Positions 24,581 to 33,876 of a stretch of 64,000 bases of DNA are shown here, one piece after another. The notes below the pieces were generated by a model. That model worked only from the letters and a program-made list of their open reading frames with translations, made no database searches and was not told the origin of the DNA. The translations under genes and the position numbers were made by a program. Origin of the DNA: Oceanospirillaceae bacterium (GTDB lineage Bacteria; Pseudomonadota; Gammaproteobacteria; Pseudomonadales; Oceanobacteraceae); assembly GCA_002723385.1 (NCBI GenBank), contig PBNY01000024.1:40612-104611 (forward strand), in the 5' to 3' direction. Each line of letters starts with the position of its first letter. Positions within the stretch are counted from its first letter, which is position 1.

Positions 24581-26653
24581 TCAGATCATATGAATCTTGA
24601 AACCAAACGAGAAGATGGTTGGCAGTGCCTTCACTTCCTCCCGACTACTGTAATCACCGTTGTATTCGTAACCCTCGACATTGTTCTGGCCGTACAGGTT
24701 GATGGCTTCGAAGTAGAGATCCGTTGGCATATTGAATATCTCAATACCGCGATCAGCACGGACGTCGAGTGAGTGCTGCATCGGCAGGCGTTCGGAGTTC
24801 AGATCACCGTACACCGGCTGATAGGCATTTTGATCCGGATCGAAGTAGGCTCCTTCCACCGGGGTAATCAGCTGGCCGCTCTGCATGCGCCATTTGAGTC
24901 CCAGATTCCAGTCGTCGTTCCATTGGTAATTCGCGACCAGATTCACAATCAGTGGCTGATCGGTTTCGTAGCGGAAGCTTTCATTAGTGACTTCGTTCTT
25001 GCGGAAGGTGCGGGAATAGGCGACCGACAGCCAGCCATACCAGTCATCGGTAATGTCCTTGTTGACGAACAACTCCACCCCGTAGGCCCGTCCCGTCGCA
25101 TCGTTGGTGTAGCGCGGCAGAGCCAGATATTCCTCTTCTGACAAATCGGGATAAATCTCCTCGTCCTGACGCGCCAGAATCAGACTGTCCATGGTCTTGT
25201 AGTAAAAATCGAGCTTCGCCAGCAAGCTGTCACTGTGTTGATATTCCACGCCCAATTCGTAGTGGGTGGATTCAGGCTGTTTGAGATCCTTGTTGCCGGT
25301 GGTTGGCGAGTAGGAGAAAAAATCATCGGGCAGTTTGTGATATCGGCCATAGCCGGTATTCAGTGCCCAGTCGTCGAGGAACTGCCAACGCGTTTGCAAC
25401 TTGGGCTGCAAGAATTCCTGTTCGGTGTAGTCATCCCAGGAATAGAGCACACCCGGTGTGACCGTAAACGCCTCGGTGACGGCCCATTCATCGGACACAA
25501 AGGCATCGGCGTTCAGAACATCGAAATGCTCACTGATGATCAGCTCTTCCTTGCCAGTACTGGCACGGCAATCCGGCTGGAATTCATCACAAGGTGGAAT
25601 CTGTAATTTGCCCGTGGCATCAATATCACGATCCACCACCTGAACACCCCACATCAGGGTGTGATCGGCGCTGACTGCGTGGCTGAATTCGGTGCGCAAG
25701 CCCTGATCCACGGTGTTCCCATCAATTCGGTTGTTACGCCCCAGACGGAAACGGAACTCCTGATCCAGCCGATACAAGCCGACTTTCTGAGTCATGCCTG
25801 AATCGTAGAAACGCTCCCACAACAGTCCCTGACTGTGGAACTGGCCGTAGTATTCAATCCCGCCTGCCAGTTCCGGATCCTGTTCGACTTCATCTGAATC
25901 CTCATCAAACAGCACCCCGGCCTTGTCCCTCGCGCCCATTACCTGAAAGCTGATTTTGTCCTGATCCCAGCGCCACTGATATTTGCCCTGATAGTCGTAA
26001 AACTCAGGCACCGTCGTCAGTTCGAAATCCTCTTCATCCATCAGGTTCTTGATGTAGTACTGAAACAGACTCTGGCGCGCCGACAGAAAACCACCGTCAT
26101 CCTCATCGCCGGTTTCCAGAAACACTCCGGCGCGCAGCAGACTCAGATCCAGGATTGCCTGGCTGGTGGCATACGGGTCTCGCGAGTTGGCCTCAATCAC
26201 TGCCGCACTGACGTTATTGTATTCCGCCCCGAAACCCGCGCTGTCGAGTTTGAAGTCCTGAACGGTGTTGTCACTGAGGATACTGGTGCCATCGACGTGG
26301 AAGACATAACCCACTGGCAGGAAATCAACGATGTACAGGTTCTCTTGCGGCGAAGAACCCCGCACGGCAGGTTCGCCGCCACCACGACCGTTGGTGAATG
26401 TCACCCCTGGCAGTGACGCGATGGCGCGCAGTGGATCGTTGCCAGCCCCGGCCACCTTGACCAGACGCTCGGTTTTCACCTGAGCGAGCGATTCCTTCTG
26501 GCCCGTCACGACAATTTCCTCGATGTTCTGGTCAGAACCGGAAGCATCGCTGGAATCGGTTTCTGCCCAGACGGGCAACGCAGTCAAGCCGCTGAGAACG
26601 GCGAGCGCCATGGCAATGGGATGGCGCTTGAAATCGGGAGCTGGGGTTTTCAT
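24581..26653 (-). CDS. TonB-dependent outer-membrane receptor
   Basis: Gated outer-membrane porin driven by TonB-ExbB-ExbD. The 690 residues start with a signal peptide (cleavage near 30, PVWAETD), then a plug domain with EEIVVTGQKESL near 45-57 and the conserved ITFTNGRGGGEPAVRGSSPQ-type segment near 87-105, followed by a 22-strand barrel rich in aromatic residues. The protein ends in KIHMI rather than the usual terminal aromatic residue. The ligand is not predictable, and no Fur box is evident in the 121 bases before it. It lies downstream of an RstAB-like two-component pair on the same strand and may be controlled by it. Confidence 0.88.
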   Translation of the reverse strand: MKTPAPDFKRHPIAMALAVLSGLTALPVWAETDSSDASGSDQNIEEIVVTGQKESLAQVKTERLVKVAGAGNDPLRAIASLPGVTFTNGRGGGEPAVRGSSPQENLYIVDFLPVGYVFHVDGTSILSDNTVQDFKLDSAGFGAEYNNVSAAVIEANSRDPYATSQAILDLSLLRAGVFLETGDEDDGGFLSARQSLFQYYIKNLMDEEDFELTTVPEFYDYQGKYQWRWDQDKISFQVMGARDKAGVLFDEDSDEVEQDPELAGGIEYYGQFHSQGLLWERFYDSGMTQKVGLYRLDQEFRFRLGRNNRIDGNTVDQGLRTEFSHAVSADHTLMWGVQVVDRDIDATGKLQIPPCDEFQPDCRASTGKEELIISEHFDVLNADAFVSDEWAVTEAFTVTPGVLYSWDDYTEQEFLQPKLQTRWQFLDDWALNTGYGRYHKLPDDFFSYSPTTGNKDLKQPESTHYELGVEYQHSDSLLAKLDFYYKTMDSLILARQDEEIYPDLSEEEYLALPRYTNDATGRAYGVELFVNKDITDDWYGWLSVAYSRTFRKNEVTNESFRYETDQPLIVNLVANYQWNDDWNLGLKWRMQSGQLITPVEGAYFDPDQNAYQPVYGDLNSERLPMQHSLDVRADRGIEIFNMPTDLYFEAINLYGQNNVEGYEYNGDYSSREEVKALPTIFSFGFKIHMI

Positions 26654-26774
26654 CCTGTGTCACCTTGAATGGCTGATCCTGAAGTTGGGTGCCATTCTGA
26701 CAACGCCTCGGTGATGTTTCGTGCGGGCAAATGTTCGGGTTCTTTATCAGCCGCCGCCTGATTGTTATGAAATG

Positions 26775-28094
26775 TTAGCCCTTCCAGCACACGGAGAAAC
26801 AGGCCCCCCCCAAAGTGGACTTGCCTATGGTTGCTTCGCCGTTATGACGTCGCGCAATCTGAGCCACAATGGCCAATCCCAAACCAAACCCGCCGGTTCC
26901 CCGGTTGCGACTCTTGTCAGCCCGCACAAACGGATCAAACAGGGTTTTCCAATAGTTTTCGGGCACACCAGGGCCATCGTCCTCAACCCGGATGCATGGA
27001 CGGGACTGACCACCCTCAGAGATCCACAACAGCTGGATTCTCACATGGGCGTGTGCGTAACGAGCTGCATTCAGTACCAGATTATCCAACGCACGGCTCA
27101 TGGCATCGCTGTTCAATGGCACCGCGCGATCCTGCTCTGGCAGCAGCAATTCGATGTTCAGCTGTTTGTCTTTCGAGTGCTCTCGCAGCAGGCGTTCCTG
27201 TTGCTGCAAAAACGAGTGATGCCACTGACTCAACCAGCTGGCCAGAGGTTGCTCTTCCAGCGCCAGTTCCAGCGTCGCACGCTCAAATTTGGCGTAGCTG
27301 AGCAGCTCTTCAACCATCTTTTCCAGCTCCTGGGTATCTTCGGCAATACTGTCAAAACTGGCATGCAGATCAGCCGGATCTTCCAGTGTTTGAGCAAAAT
27401 CCAGCTCAAAACGAATCCGCGAAATAGGCGTTCGCAGCTCATGGGAAACCGCATTGGTCAGATGCTTGTGACTCTCGATCAGGTTCTGGATGTGGACCGC
27501 CATGCGGTTGAAGTCGTCGTTCAGACGGCCGACTTTCAAACGCCCCGCGACACTGGCACGCACACTCAAATCGCCCTGGCCAAAATGTCGGGTGACCCGG
27601 CTCAGATGTGCAATCCGGCGCTGTACCGTAAATGCCCAGAGCAGCACCAGCAGCATCAGCAGCAAGGTTCCCCCCAGCATCACCATCACGAATACCTGCG
27701 TCAGTGATTCGACCGTCTCAACTGGCCCCACATGGATAATCCAGCGCGTCCCTTCCAGCCGTTTTACCAACACCCCTTCAGCAACATCGACCACCAGGAT
27801 TTCATTCCGATCCAGAGTTTCCTTCCCCGATTCAGACAGCGCCAATTCATCCTCAGTGACAACCCTGATCGGGATATTCGGTGCAGACATGTTCTCCAGA
27901 TGCTCGGGCCACGCCGTCTCATCCGAGTTTTTCAGCACCTCTTCGATCAGGTAAAAAGCCCCCTGAAAATCACCGATGGCGTCTTCCATAACTTCTTCTT
28001 CCGCAACGGCATAAAGCACCAACTCGGTTAACGGGTCGTACAACAGAACGTAAAAAAACAAAATCAGATACAGCGGCAGAAAAATCCGAAGCAT
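26775..28094 (-). CDS. RstB-like sensor histidine kinase
   Basis: Inner-membrane two-component sensor of 439 residues. Two membrane segments (about 3-22 and 165-185) flank a periplasmic sensor loop rich in Asp and Glu. A HAMP linker (about 190-240) is followed by the HisKA helix with VSHELRTPISRIRFEL and the ATPase domain with LDNLVLNAARYA, RVEDDGPGVP and GGFGLGLAIVAQIARRH. I start at ATG 28094, where the hydrophobic segment begins; a TTG at 28139 would add 15 residues. It lies 103 bases after its partner response-regulator gene. The signal is unknown. Confidence 0.9.
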   Translation of the reverse strand: MLRIFLPLYLILFFYVLLYDPLTELVLYAVAEEEVMEDAIGDFQGAFYLIEEVLKNSDETAWPEHLENMSAPNIPIRVVTEDELALSESGKETLDRNEILVVDVAEGVLVKRLEGTRWIIHVGPVETVESLTQVFVMVMLGGTLLLMLLVLLWAFTVQRRIAHLSRVTRHFGQGDLSVRASVAGRLKVGRLNDDFNRMAVHIQNLIESHKHLTNAVSHELRTPISRIRFELDFAQTLEDPADLHASFDSIAEDTQELEKMVEELLSYAKFERATLELALEEQPLASWLSQWHHSFLQQQERLLREHSKDKQLNIELLLPEQDRAVPLNSDAMSRALDNLVLNAARYAHAHVRIQLLWISEGGQSRPCIRVEDDGPGVPENYWKTLFDPFVRADKSRNRGTGGFGLGLAIVAQIARRHNGEATIGKSTLGGACFSVCWKG

Positions 28095-28197
28095 GAGCAA
28101 TCCGGCATTTATTGGAGATGGTTGCAGTGTAGACTGCAACCGGCGGGAAGAAATGACAGCGAAGTGTTATGGATTGTAATGACGACGGCCAGAATCG

Positions 28198-28995
28198 TTA
28201 CCAGGCGTCGGGAACAAACAGATACCCCTTGGCACGCACTGTAATGATTTTGCGTGGTTGCGACAGGTTATCTCCCAGCTTGCGTCGTAATGCCGAGACC
28301 TTCACATCCACCGATCGATCGAGACCGTCGTACTCAATACCGCGCAGCTGACGCAGCATTTCTTCTCGGCTGACCACTTCTTCGGCTCGTCCCACCAGCA
28401 AATGCAGTACATCAAACTCCGCAGGTGTCAGTGACACATCGTCGCCATCCAGCGACACGACTCGCTGCAATGGGTGCAGCGTCAGAGCGCCAAACACGAT
28501 TGGAGCATTGCGACTTGCCGGTTCGGAATCAACAGCAGCGGTAACCTCTGCCTTGCCAACAACCGGGCTGACGCTCAGCTGTTTCCGCAGCAACAACTTG
28601 ATGTGTGCCAGCAACACACGCGGATGAATTGGCTTGATCAGGAAATCATCGGCCCCCAGTTCCAGGCCGGCGACGTGGTCCATATCGTCTTCACTGGCCG
28701 TCAGCATCAGTATCGAACCCCGATAATGGGCCCGCACAGCACGACAAATATCAAAGCCATCAGCGCCCGGCAGCATCAGATCCAGAATCACCACATCGGG
28801 CTGGGTTTCCAGAATCTGATCAATTGCCGCCAGTCCGTTGTTCTGGATCTCAACCTGATACTGATACCGCACCAGAAACCGTTCTATCTGGGAAGACAGC
28901 TTTACATCGTCCTCAACCACCAGAATACGCGCGACCGGAGGCTGGTTCTCGGCCTGGCCTGTTGTCTGATCCGATACGTCCATCACACTATCCAT
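28198..28995 (-). CDS. OmpR/RstA-family response regulator
   Basis: DNA-binding regulator of 265 residues, partner of the adjacent RstB-like kinase. The receiver domain (about 22-138) has the acidic cluster VVEDD, phosphoacceptor Asp72 in ILDLMLPGADG and the lysine in LIKPI. A winged-helix DNA-binding domain (about 165-262) carries LTPAEFDVLHLLVGRAEEVV and ends with RRKLGD and VRAKGYLFVP. An extra linker of about 25 residues lies between domains. A 164-base space separates it from the divergent S41-like lipoprotein gene, which it may regulate. Confidence 0.93.
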   Translation of the reverse strand: MDSVMDVSDQTTGQAENQPPVARILVVEDDVKLSSQIERFLVRYQYQVEIQNNGLAAIDQILETQPDVVILDLMLPGADGFDICRAVRAHYRGSILMLTASEDDMDHVAGLELGADDFLIKPIHPRVLLAHIKLLLRKQLSVSPVVGKAEVTAAVDSEPASRNAPIVFGALTLHPLQRVVSLDGDDVSLTPAEFDVLHLLVGRAEEVVSREEMLRQLRGIEYDGLDRSVDVKVSALRRKLGDNLSQPRKIITVRAKGYLFVPDAW

Positions 28996-29159
28996 TACAC
29001 AGAATTACACCGAGCAATATATCACTTACTCACCACTGGCAGAACGAACACGCATTCCTCGGCAAGATGGTCACCAACAACACGGCACTGCCCCAACTCG
29101 CCGGGGCACTGTCAGAACAACATCGTAACGACCCATCTGATTCGATCAAGGAGTTGACC

Positions 29160-30695
29160 ATGAAACCATTAACCTCTGCCTCAGCCAATGAAATCTGGCC
29201 GCGTACTGATTCTTCCCGTCTGGCCCTGAAACCGTTGGCCGCGGCATTGCTGGGAGCCACGCTGTTAACAGCTTGCGGTGGAGACGATGACAACCCGGCG
29301 GCAATCGAAAACGGTGACTTTGTGGGGAACTGGATTTCTGCAGAAGATGGCCAGGCTCTGAAAGTGGAATCCAACAAGGTAACCAGCTACCAATACACTG
29401 CAGGCCACTGCCTGATTGATCAATCCACGACAGGCAATCAGGCCGATCTGGGCAAGCAGGGCTGGACACTTAACACAGACAACACCAGCCTGACCCTGAA
29501 AACGAACCACCTGGGCACCAGCTACATTGATATCAGCTATCAGAAAGCTGACGAACTGCCAGCACAATGTGCTGACGACAAGCTGTTGACCCAGTACTTT
29601 GAGGACGACTTCGAAGCCGATCCGGCACGTGACTACCAGATTTTCTGGGACACATTTAACGAATACTATCCATCGTTTGCGCGTCGTGGTGTCGACTGGG
29701 AAACCATCAACAGCACCTACTCAGGTCAAATCAGTAACGACATGAGCGAGCCGGAATTCTTCCAGGTGCTGGCACAGATGGTTCAGCCGCTGCAAGACAG
29801 CCATATTTCACTGGAAAACGGCGATGCCGAAGCATCCTTTATGCGTGGTGAAACCTTTGATGATCGCCTGCTGGCTGAATTCCTGGAAAGCGATCAGGTC
29901 GATGGTGCCATCGACACGGATGCTGAATATCAGGCGTACATGGCCTATATCGGCACTCAATATCAATTGATGAACGAAATTCGTACCAGCTACGCAACCA
30001 ATGACATCCAGCAGGCCGCCAACGACGAACTGCTGTGGTACAAGGTCGAGCAGGACGGATCATCGGTCGGTGTATTGATCATTAATGCCATGGACGGATT
30101 CCTTGAAGATGCCGACGAGGCGGAAAACCTGGCTGAAATAAAAGCGGATATGGACGCATTGGAAACGGCCATCGTCCAGGTGCTGACGGATCTGAAAGAC
30201 ACGGAAGGGTTGATCATCGACCTGCGTGACAACCCAGGTGGCCATGACGTCAACAGCCAGGTTCTGGTGCGCCACTTCCTCGACACGGAACGAACGCTGT
30301 ACAGCAAGCAGTCACGCCTGGGCAACGACCGCACTGATCTGGAGGTCATTCGACTGTCTCCAGCCGAGCTGACCTACACCAAACCGGTTGTGATTCTGAC
30401 CAGTCCGATGACCGAGAGCGCCGCTGAAGTCTTTACGATGGCCATGAGCGCATTGCCGCACGTGACCGTACTCGGTGAACGTTCCCAGGGCGCACTGGCC
30501 GACACGCTGGAGAAACAACTGCCGGACGGCACCAACTTCACATTGGTGAACGAATACTATCTGTCCAGCGACGGCGACTGGTACGAAGGTCAGGGCATTC
30601 CGGTGGCCGCCGAGATTCCATTCATGACACTGGAAGAGCGTGAGGAAGAAGAAGACCTCGGGCTGGAAACCGCCTGGGAAGCCATCACAGAATAA
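29160..30695 (+). CDS. S41 (C-terminal-processing/tricorn-type) peptidase-like lipoprotein
   Basis: A 511-residue protein with a signal peptide ending in LLTACGGDDD (lipobox), so predicted to be membrane-anchored outside the cytoplasm. The C-terminal half is an S41 peptidase domain: GLIIDLRDNPGGHDVNS, then VVILTSPMTESAAEVFTMAM with the nucleophile Ser420 (in ESAAEV), then VLGERSQGALAD. In CtpA-type enzymes a catalytic lysine follows about 25 residues after the serine; that position here reads RSQGALAD with no lysine, so it fits the tricorn-like subgroup or is inactive. No PDZ domain is seen. The ATG at 29160 is chosen because AAGGAGTTGACC stands right before it. Confidence 0.82.
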   Translation: MKPLTSASANEIWPRTDSSRLALKPLAAALLGATLLTACGGDDDNPAAIENGDFVGNWISAEDGQALKVESNKVTSYQYTAGHCLIDQSTTGNQADLGKQGWTLNTDNTSLTLKTNHLGTSYIDISYQKADELPAQCADDKLLTQYFEDDFEADPARDYQIFWDTFNEYYPSFARRGVDWETINSTYSGQISNDMSEPEFFQVLAQMVQPLQDSHISLENGDAEASFMRGETFDDRLLAEFLESDQVDGAIDTDAEYQAYMAYIGTQYQLMNEIRTSYATNDIQQAANDELLWYKVEQDGSSVGVLIINAMDGFLEDADEAENLAEIKADMDALETAIVQVLTDLKDTEGLIIDLRDNPGGHDVNSQVLVRHFLDTERTLYSKQSRLGNDRTDLEVIRLSPAELTYTKPVVILTSPMTESAAEVFTMAMSALPHVTVLGERSQGALADTLEKQLPDGTNFTLVNEYYLSSDGDWYEGQGIPVAAEIPFMTLEEREEEEDLGLETAWEAITE

Positions 30696-30710
30696 CCTCC
30701 CTCCCAAACG

Positions 30711-30742
30711 CCGCTTCTGTTCGCAGAAGCGGATGTCTTTTC
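30711..30742 (+). terminator. Intrinsic terminator with UUCG tetraloop
   Basis: CCGCTTCTG-TTCG-CAGAAGCGG is a perfect 9-bp stem closed by the very stable TTCG loop, followed by ATGTCTTTTCTC. It ends the S41-like gene. Confidence 0.8.
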
Positions 30743-30761
30743 TCACGCACAGGAACTGCCA

Positions 30762-31619
30762 ATGAAAACCGTCTTATTGGCTGGAGGAACCGGATACCTG
30801 GGCAACCACCTCTGGCAACAACTTCTCGATTCCGGCTACAAGGTTCGGGCGCTGGTCAGAAACCCCGGCAAGGTTGATCCACTGCACAAACGCCTGTCTG
30901 ACGTGCGTCAGGTTGATGTCACCAAAGCGACTACTCTGGCTGACTGCTGTGAACAGGTGGATGTGGTGATCTCCACCCTCGGCATCACTCGCCAACGCGA
31001 CGGCCTGAGTTACATGGACGTCGACTACCAAGCTAACCTCAACTTGCTGGATGAAGCCCGCCGTAGCGGTGTAAAACAGTTTATCTACGTCTCGGTACTG
31101 AACGGCGAGCGATTTCGTCAGGTGAAAATCTGCGCTGCAAAGGAGCGCTTCGTCGATGCGCTGAAACAGTCTGGCCTCAACTACCGAATTATTCGTCCCA
31201 ACGGTTTTTATTCAGACCTGGGAGAATTTGTTCATATGGCACAGAAAGGCCGCATCTATCTGTTTGGTGATGGCGAATACCGCACCAACCCGATTCACGG
31301 CGCGGATCTGGCCAAAGCCATTGTTGAGCAGATTGACCAGCCATCCGGTGAACTCCCCATTGGTGGCCCTCAAACCCTGAGCCACAATGACATCGCCAGA
31401 CTCGCGTTTGCTGCCACTGGCAAACCGGTCAACATCACCTATATCCCGAACTGGTTGCGCCAGACAGTGCTGTTCATGCTGAGAAACATCACCTCCGTCA
31501 AAACCTACGGGCCACTGGAATTTTTTATGACGGTGATGGCCACCAATATGCTGGCACCGGAGTATGGGGAAATATCCATCGAAAGTTACTTCAATAAGCA
31601 GGCCAGCGAGGAAAGCTGA
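30762..31619 (+). CDS. NAD(P)-binding SDR/NmrA-like oxidoreductase
   Basis: An atypical short-chain dehydrogenase of 285 residues. The Rossmann motif VLLAGGTGYLGNHLWQQLL opens the protein, followed by VRALVRNPGKVD, which suits NADP(H). The segment QFIYVSVLNGERFRQVKICAAKERF is at the place of the extended-SDR active site, with the classical Y-x3-K replaced by a K-x4-K pattern, so it may bind cofactor without classical dehydrogenase chemistry. The tail contains a hydrophobic stretch. AGGAACTGCC precedes the ATG. The gene stands 48 bases upstream of rsmE. Substrate unknown. Confidence 0.85.
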   Translation: MKTVLLAGGTGYLGNHLWQQLLDSGYKVRALVRNPGKVDPLHKRLSDVRQVDVTKATTLADCCEQVDVVISTLGITRQRDGLSYMDVDYQANLNLLDEARRSGVKQFIYVSVLNGERFRQVKICAAKERFVDALKQSGLNYRIIRPNGFYSDLGEFVHMAQKGRIYLFGDGEYRTNPIHGADLAKAIVEQIDQPSGELPIGGPQTLSHNDIARLAFAATGKPVNITYIPNWLRQTVLFMLRNITSVKTYGPLEFFMTVMATNMLAPEYGEISIESYFNKQASEES

Positions 31620-31667
31620 TCAGTTTTGGTATGATTCGCTCCTTCTATTCTCCAGCAGCGAAGTCCC

Positions 31668-32393
31668 ATGCCCGGCCCACGTATTTACACCGAACACCCC
31701 ATCGCCATTCATGATCTGATTACTCTGGAAGATCAGGCCAGCCAGCATCTGCTGCGGGTATTGCGGATGTCCGATGGTGACGCCGTCAGGTTGTTCAATG
31801 GCGATGGCAGTGAATATCAGGGGGAGCTGGAAGGCTGTTCCAAAAAAATCGCACAGGTTCGTATTGGCAGCATCAATCATACCGACGCACCTTTGACCCT
31901 GAGCCTGAATCTGGGGCAGGTGATTTCCAAGGGGGATCGTATGGATTTTGTGGTTCAGAAAGCCACTGAGCTTGGCGTTAGCCGCATCGTACCGTTATGG
32001 AGTGAGCGCTGTGATGTGCGCCTGAAGGGGGATCGTCTGGAGAAGAAAGTTGAGCATTGGCGCAAGGTGGCGATTTCAGCCTGTGAACAATGCGGCCGCA
32101 ACCACGTTCCCGAAATTGCTGCACCGCTGGAGTTTTCCAATTGGCTTGAACAGGCCAGCAGTGACCTGAAGCTGGTGCTGCACCCCCACAACCAGAAGCC
32201 GTTAGGGCAGCATACCCCACCGAGCTCGGTGGATATTGCCATTGGGCCAGAAGGCGGCTTTACGGATACTGAAATTGAACTGGCTCAACATTCAGGCTTT
32301 GAAGGCTTGTTGCTGGGGCCACGAATTCTGCGAACGGAAACCGCAGCCCTGACGGCCCTGTCAGTGCTGCAGTATCAGTGGGGAGATTTTTAA
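31668..32393 (+). CDS. rsmE: 16S rRNA (uracil(1498)-N3)-methyltransferase RsmE
   Basis: SPOUT-class methyltransferase that modifies U1498 of 16S rRNA in the assembled 30S subunit. The 241-residue product has the N-terminal PUA-like RNA-binding region (MPGPRIYTEHPI to RLFNGDGSEYQG) and the C-terminal knot. Landmarks are QKATELGVSRIVPLWSERC near 100-118, ACEQCGRNHVPEI near 140-152 and IGPEGGFTDTEIELA near 195-209, then LLGPRILRTETA near 220. Length and motifs are normal. It converges with the next minus-strand gene, with only 8 bases between the stops. Confidence 0.95.
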   Translation: MPGPRIYTEHPIAIHDLITLEDQASQHLLRVLRMSDGDAVRLFNGDGSEYQGELEGCSKKIAQVRIGSINHTDAPLTLSLNLGQVISKGDRMDFVVQKATELGVSRIVPLWSERCDVRLKGDRLEKKVEHWRKVAISACEQCGRNHVPEIAAPLEFSNWLEQASSDLKLVLHPHNQKPLGQHTPPSSVDIAIGPEGGFTDTEIELAQHSGFEGLLLGPRILRTETAALTALSVLQYQWGDF

Positions 32394-32401
32394 CAGCGTA
32401 T

Positions 32402-33106
32402 TCAGTCTGTTGGCTGGTCGGCAGATACCGGATCGGCTTCAGGCTCATCATCCAATGTCAGGTGGTAAGCCCCCCAATCCAGATAGCTGATCAATACAAA
32501 CAGCATAATCAGCGTAGCCAACCACCAGCCGGCCATCTTGGCCAGTTCTGGCGTCCCTGCGATCCAGCCAATCAGCAGCACCGCTACCAGCACCAGTTGT
32601 ACCACCACCAGCGGCGCACGAAGCCACAGACTCACGGTGTTCAAAATCCCGTCTCTACGCCAACCCCATTGACGTTGCACCAGTCGGGCCTGCAAATACA
32701 ACTGGATAACAACAAAGCCCGCCATAAACACACAGTGGACAGCCCAGGGAAGCTGATCAACTTCGGGTCTCAATACAGACACCGCAATCATCAGACACGC
32801 CGCCGCTGTGAACCCCAAAGCCGTCAGCCAGGCGCTGTAGTCATTGGCAACGCCCGGTTCTACCTCAGCAATCCAGCTGCGTACGGCATACCACCAGAAC
32901 GCCAACAACATCGCTCCGGGCAACAAACCGGCACGATAGACAAAGGAGATGGGATCGGGCACACCCAGCTCTGAGATTCCAATACAACCCGTCAACCAGG
33001 GATTGCAGCTGCTTTCTTGCGACTGTCCCATCAGATACAACGAGATCCCCAACCCCAGCATCACAAAAGCAACTGGCGCCAGCGCCAGTGCACGCGGCAA
33101 ATTCAT
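32402..33106 (-). CDS. Polytopic membrane protein, tandem paralog 3 ('CNP-x3-GC' family)
   Basis: A 234-residue protein with about six membrane segments, the last of three tandem paralogs. Shared landmarks are SSCNPWLTGCIGISELG near 32-48, a following Arg in VYRAG, then FWWYAVRSWI, and a C-terminal block WWLATLIMLFVLISYLDW. The motif after the first membrane segment (C-N-P-x3-G-C ... I-x3-G) and overall length faintly recall the Frag1/DRAM/Sfk1 group; I hold this as a weak guess. It overlaps the upstream paralog by 4 bases, so the genes are translationally coupled. Function unknown. Confidence 0.65.
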   Translation of the reverse strand: MNLPRALALAPVAFVMLGLGISLYLMGQSQESSCNPWLTGCIGISELGVPDPISFVYRAGLLPGAMLLAFWWYAVRSWIAEVEPGVANDYSAWLTALGFTAAACLMIAVSVLRPEVDQLPWAVHCVFMAGFVVIQLYLQARLVQRQWGWRRDGILNTVSLWLRAPLVVVQLVLVAVLLIGWIAGTPELAKMAGWWLATLIMLFVLISYLDWGAYHLTLDDEPEADPVSADQPTD

Positions 33107-33828
33107 AGCGCATCTCCTTGTGCAGAAGCCAGTTTCTGTTCCATGCGAGTCAGACGGAATTCCTTCCAGTCAGGATAGCTGGTGAGATAAAACAGCGAGC
33201 ACAGCGTCGCAATCCACCACTCACTGGTGTTGATCAACCAGTGAGTTTCCTTGCCCAGAACCAGCGCCGCTATCAAAACCAGCAGGATCAGCAGTTGGGC
33301 AATCGCCAGAATCGCCTTGGCGGTAATCCGGAATCCGGTGGTGGACAGCTGCTTGCGGTGAGTCCACATAAACCAGGTCATGATGATCTGGCAAACGGAC
33401 GTAAAGACAAAAAACACCACCGCAGTTAAAGAGTGGAAGTTCCAGAGAGCGCGGTGTTCATTGCTGGGCTCCATGTTCTCGCCGAGTACCACCATGGAAG
33501 CGACCAGCGTCAGACTGGCCAGAGACGCGATCCAGATCAGCAGTTTGATGCCCCAGCCAGGATCCGGGTCTTTGGCATCCTTCAGCCAGATTTGAGTGCA
33601 GTACCACCAGAGCACAAACACCACCGCCGAGCTGACGATACCACCGCGCAGCACATACGCCGCCGGATAGAAGATACCTGTTGCTGTGATGGTGGTGCAC
33701 CCGCCCACATAGGGGTTGCACCAATCGACATGCCCGCCCACAGCGGACAAAAGATAACTGACGACAAATGTCAGCACAGGCACCAGTGATGCCACCAGAC
33801 AAATGCGTTGGGGAACTGTAATTTGCAA
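33103..33828 (-). CDS. Polytopic membrane protein, tandem paralog 2 ('CNP-x3-GC' family)
   Basis: A 241-residue membrane protein related to both neighbours. It carries DWCNPYVGGCTTITATG near 35-51, VLRGGIVSSAVVFVLWWY, and the C-terminal block WWIATLCSLFYLTSYPDWKE with FRLTR. Six membrane segments are apparent. The paired cysteines in the extracytoplasmic loop are conserved in all three copies and could form a disulphide. It begins 48 bases after the first paralog and overlaps the next by 4 bases. Function unknown. Confidence 0.65.
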   Translation of the reverse strand: MQITVPQRICLVASLVPVLTFVVSYLLSAVGGHVDWCNPYVGGCTTITATGIFYPAAYVLRGGIVSSAVVFVLWWYCTQIWLKDAKDPDPGWGIKLLIWIASLASLTLVASMVVLGENMEPSNEHRALWNFHSLTAVVFFVFTSVCQIIMTWFMWTHRKQLSTTGFRITAKAILAIAQLLILLVLIAALVLGKETHWLINTSEWWIATLCSLFYLTSYPDWKEFRLTRMEQKLASAQGDAL

Positions 33829-33876
33829 ACCAACCTCCCTGTTGCAAGAAACTGCGAAAACCCGGTTTGTGAAACC

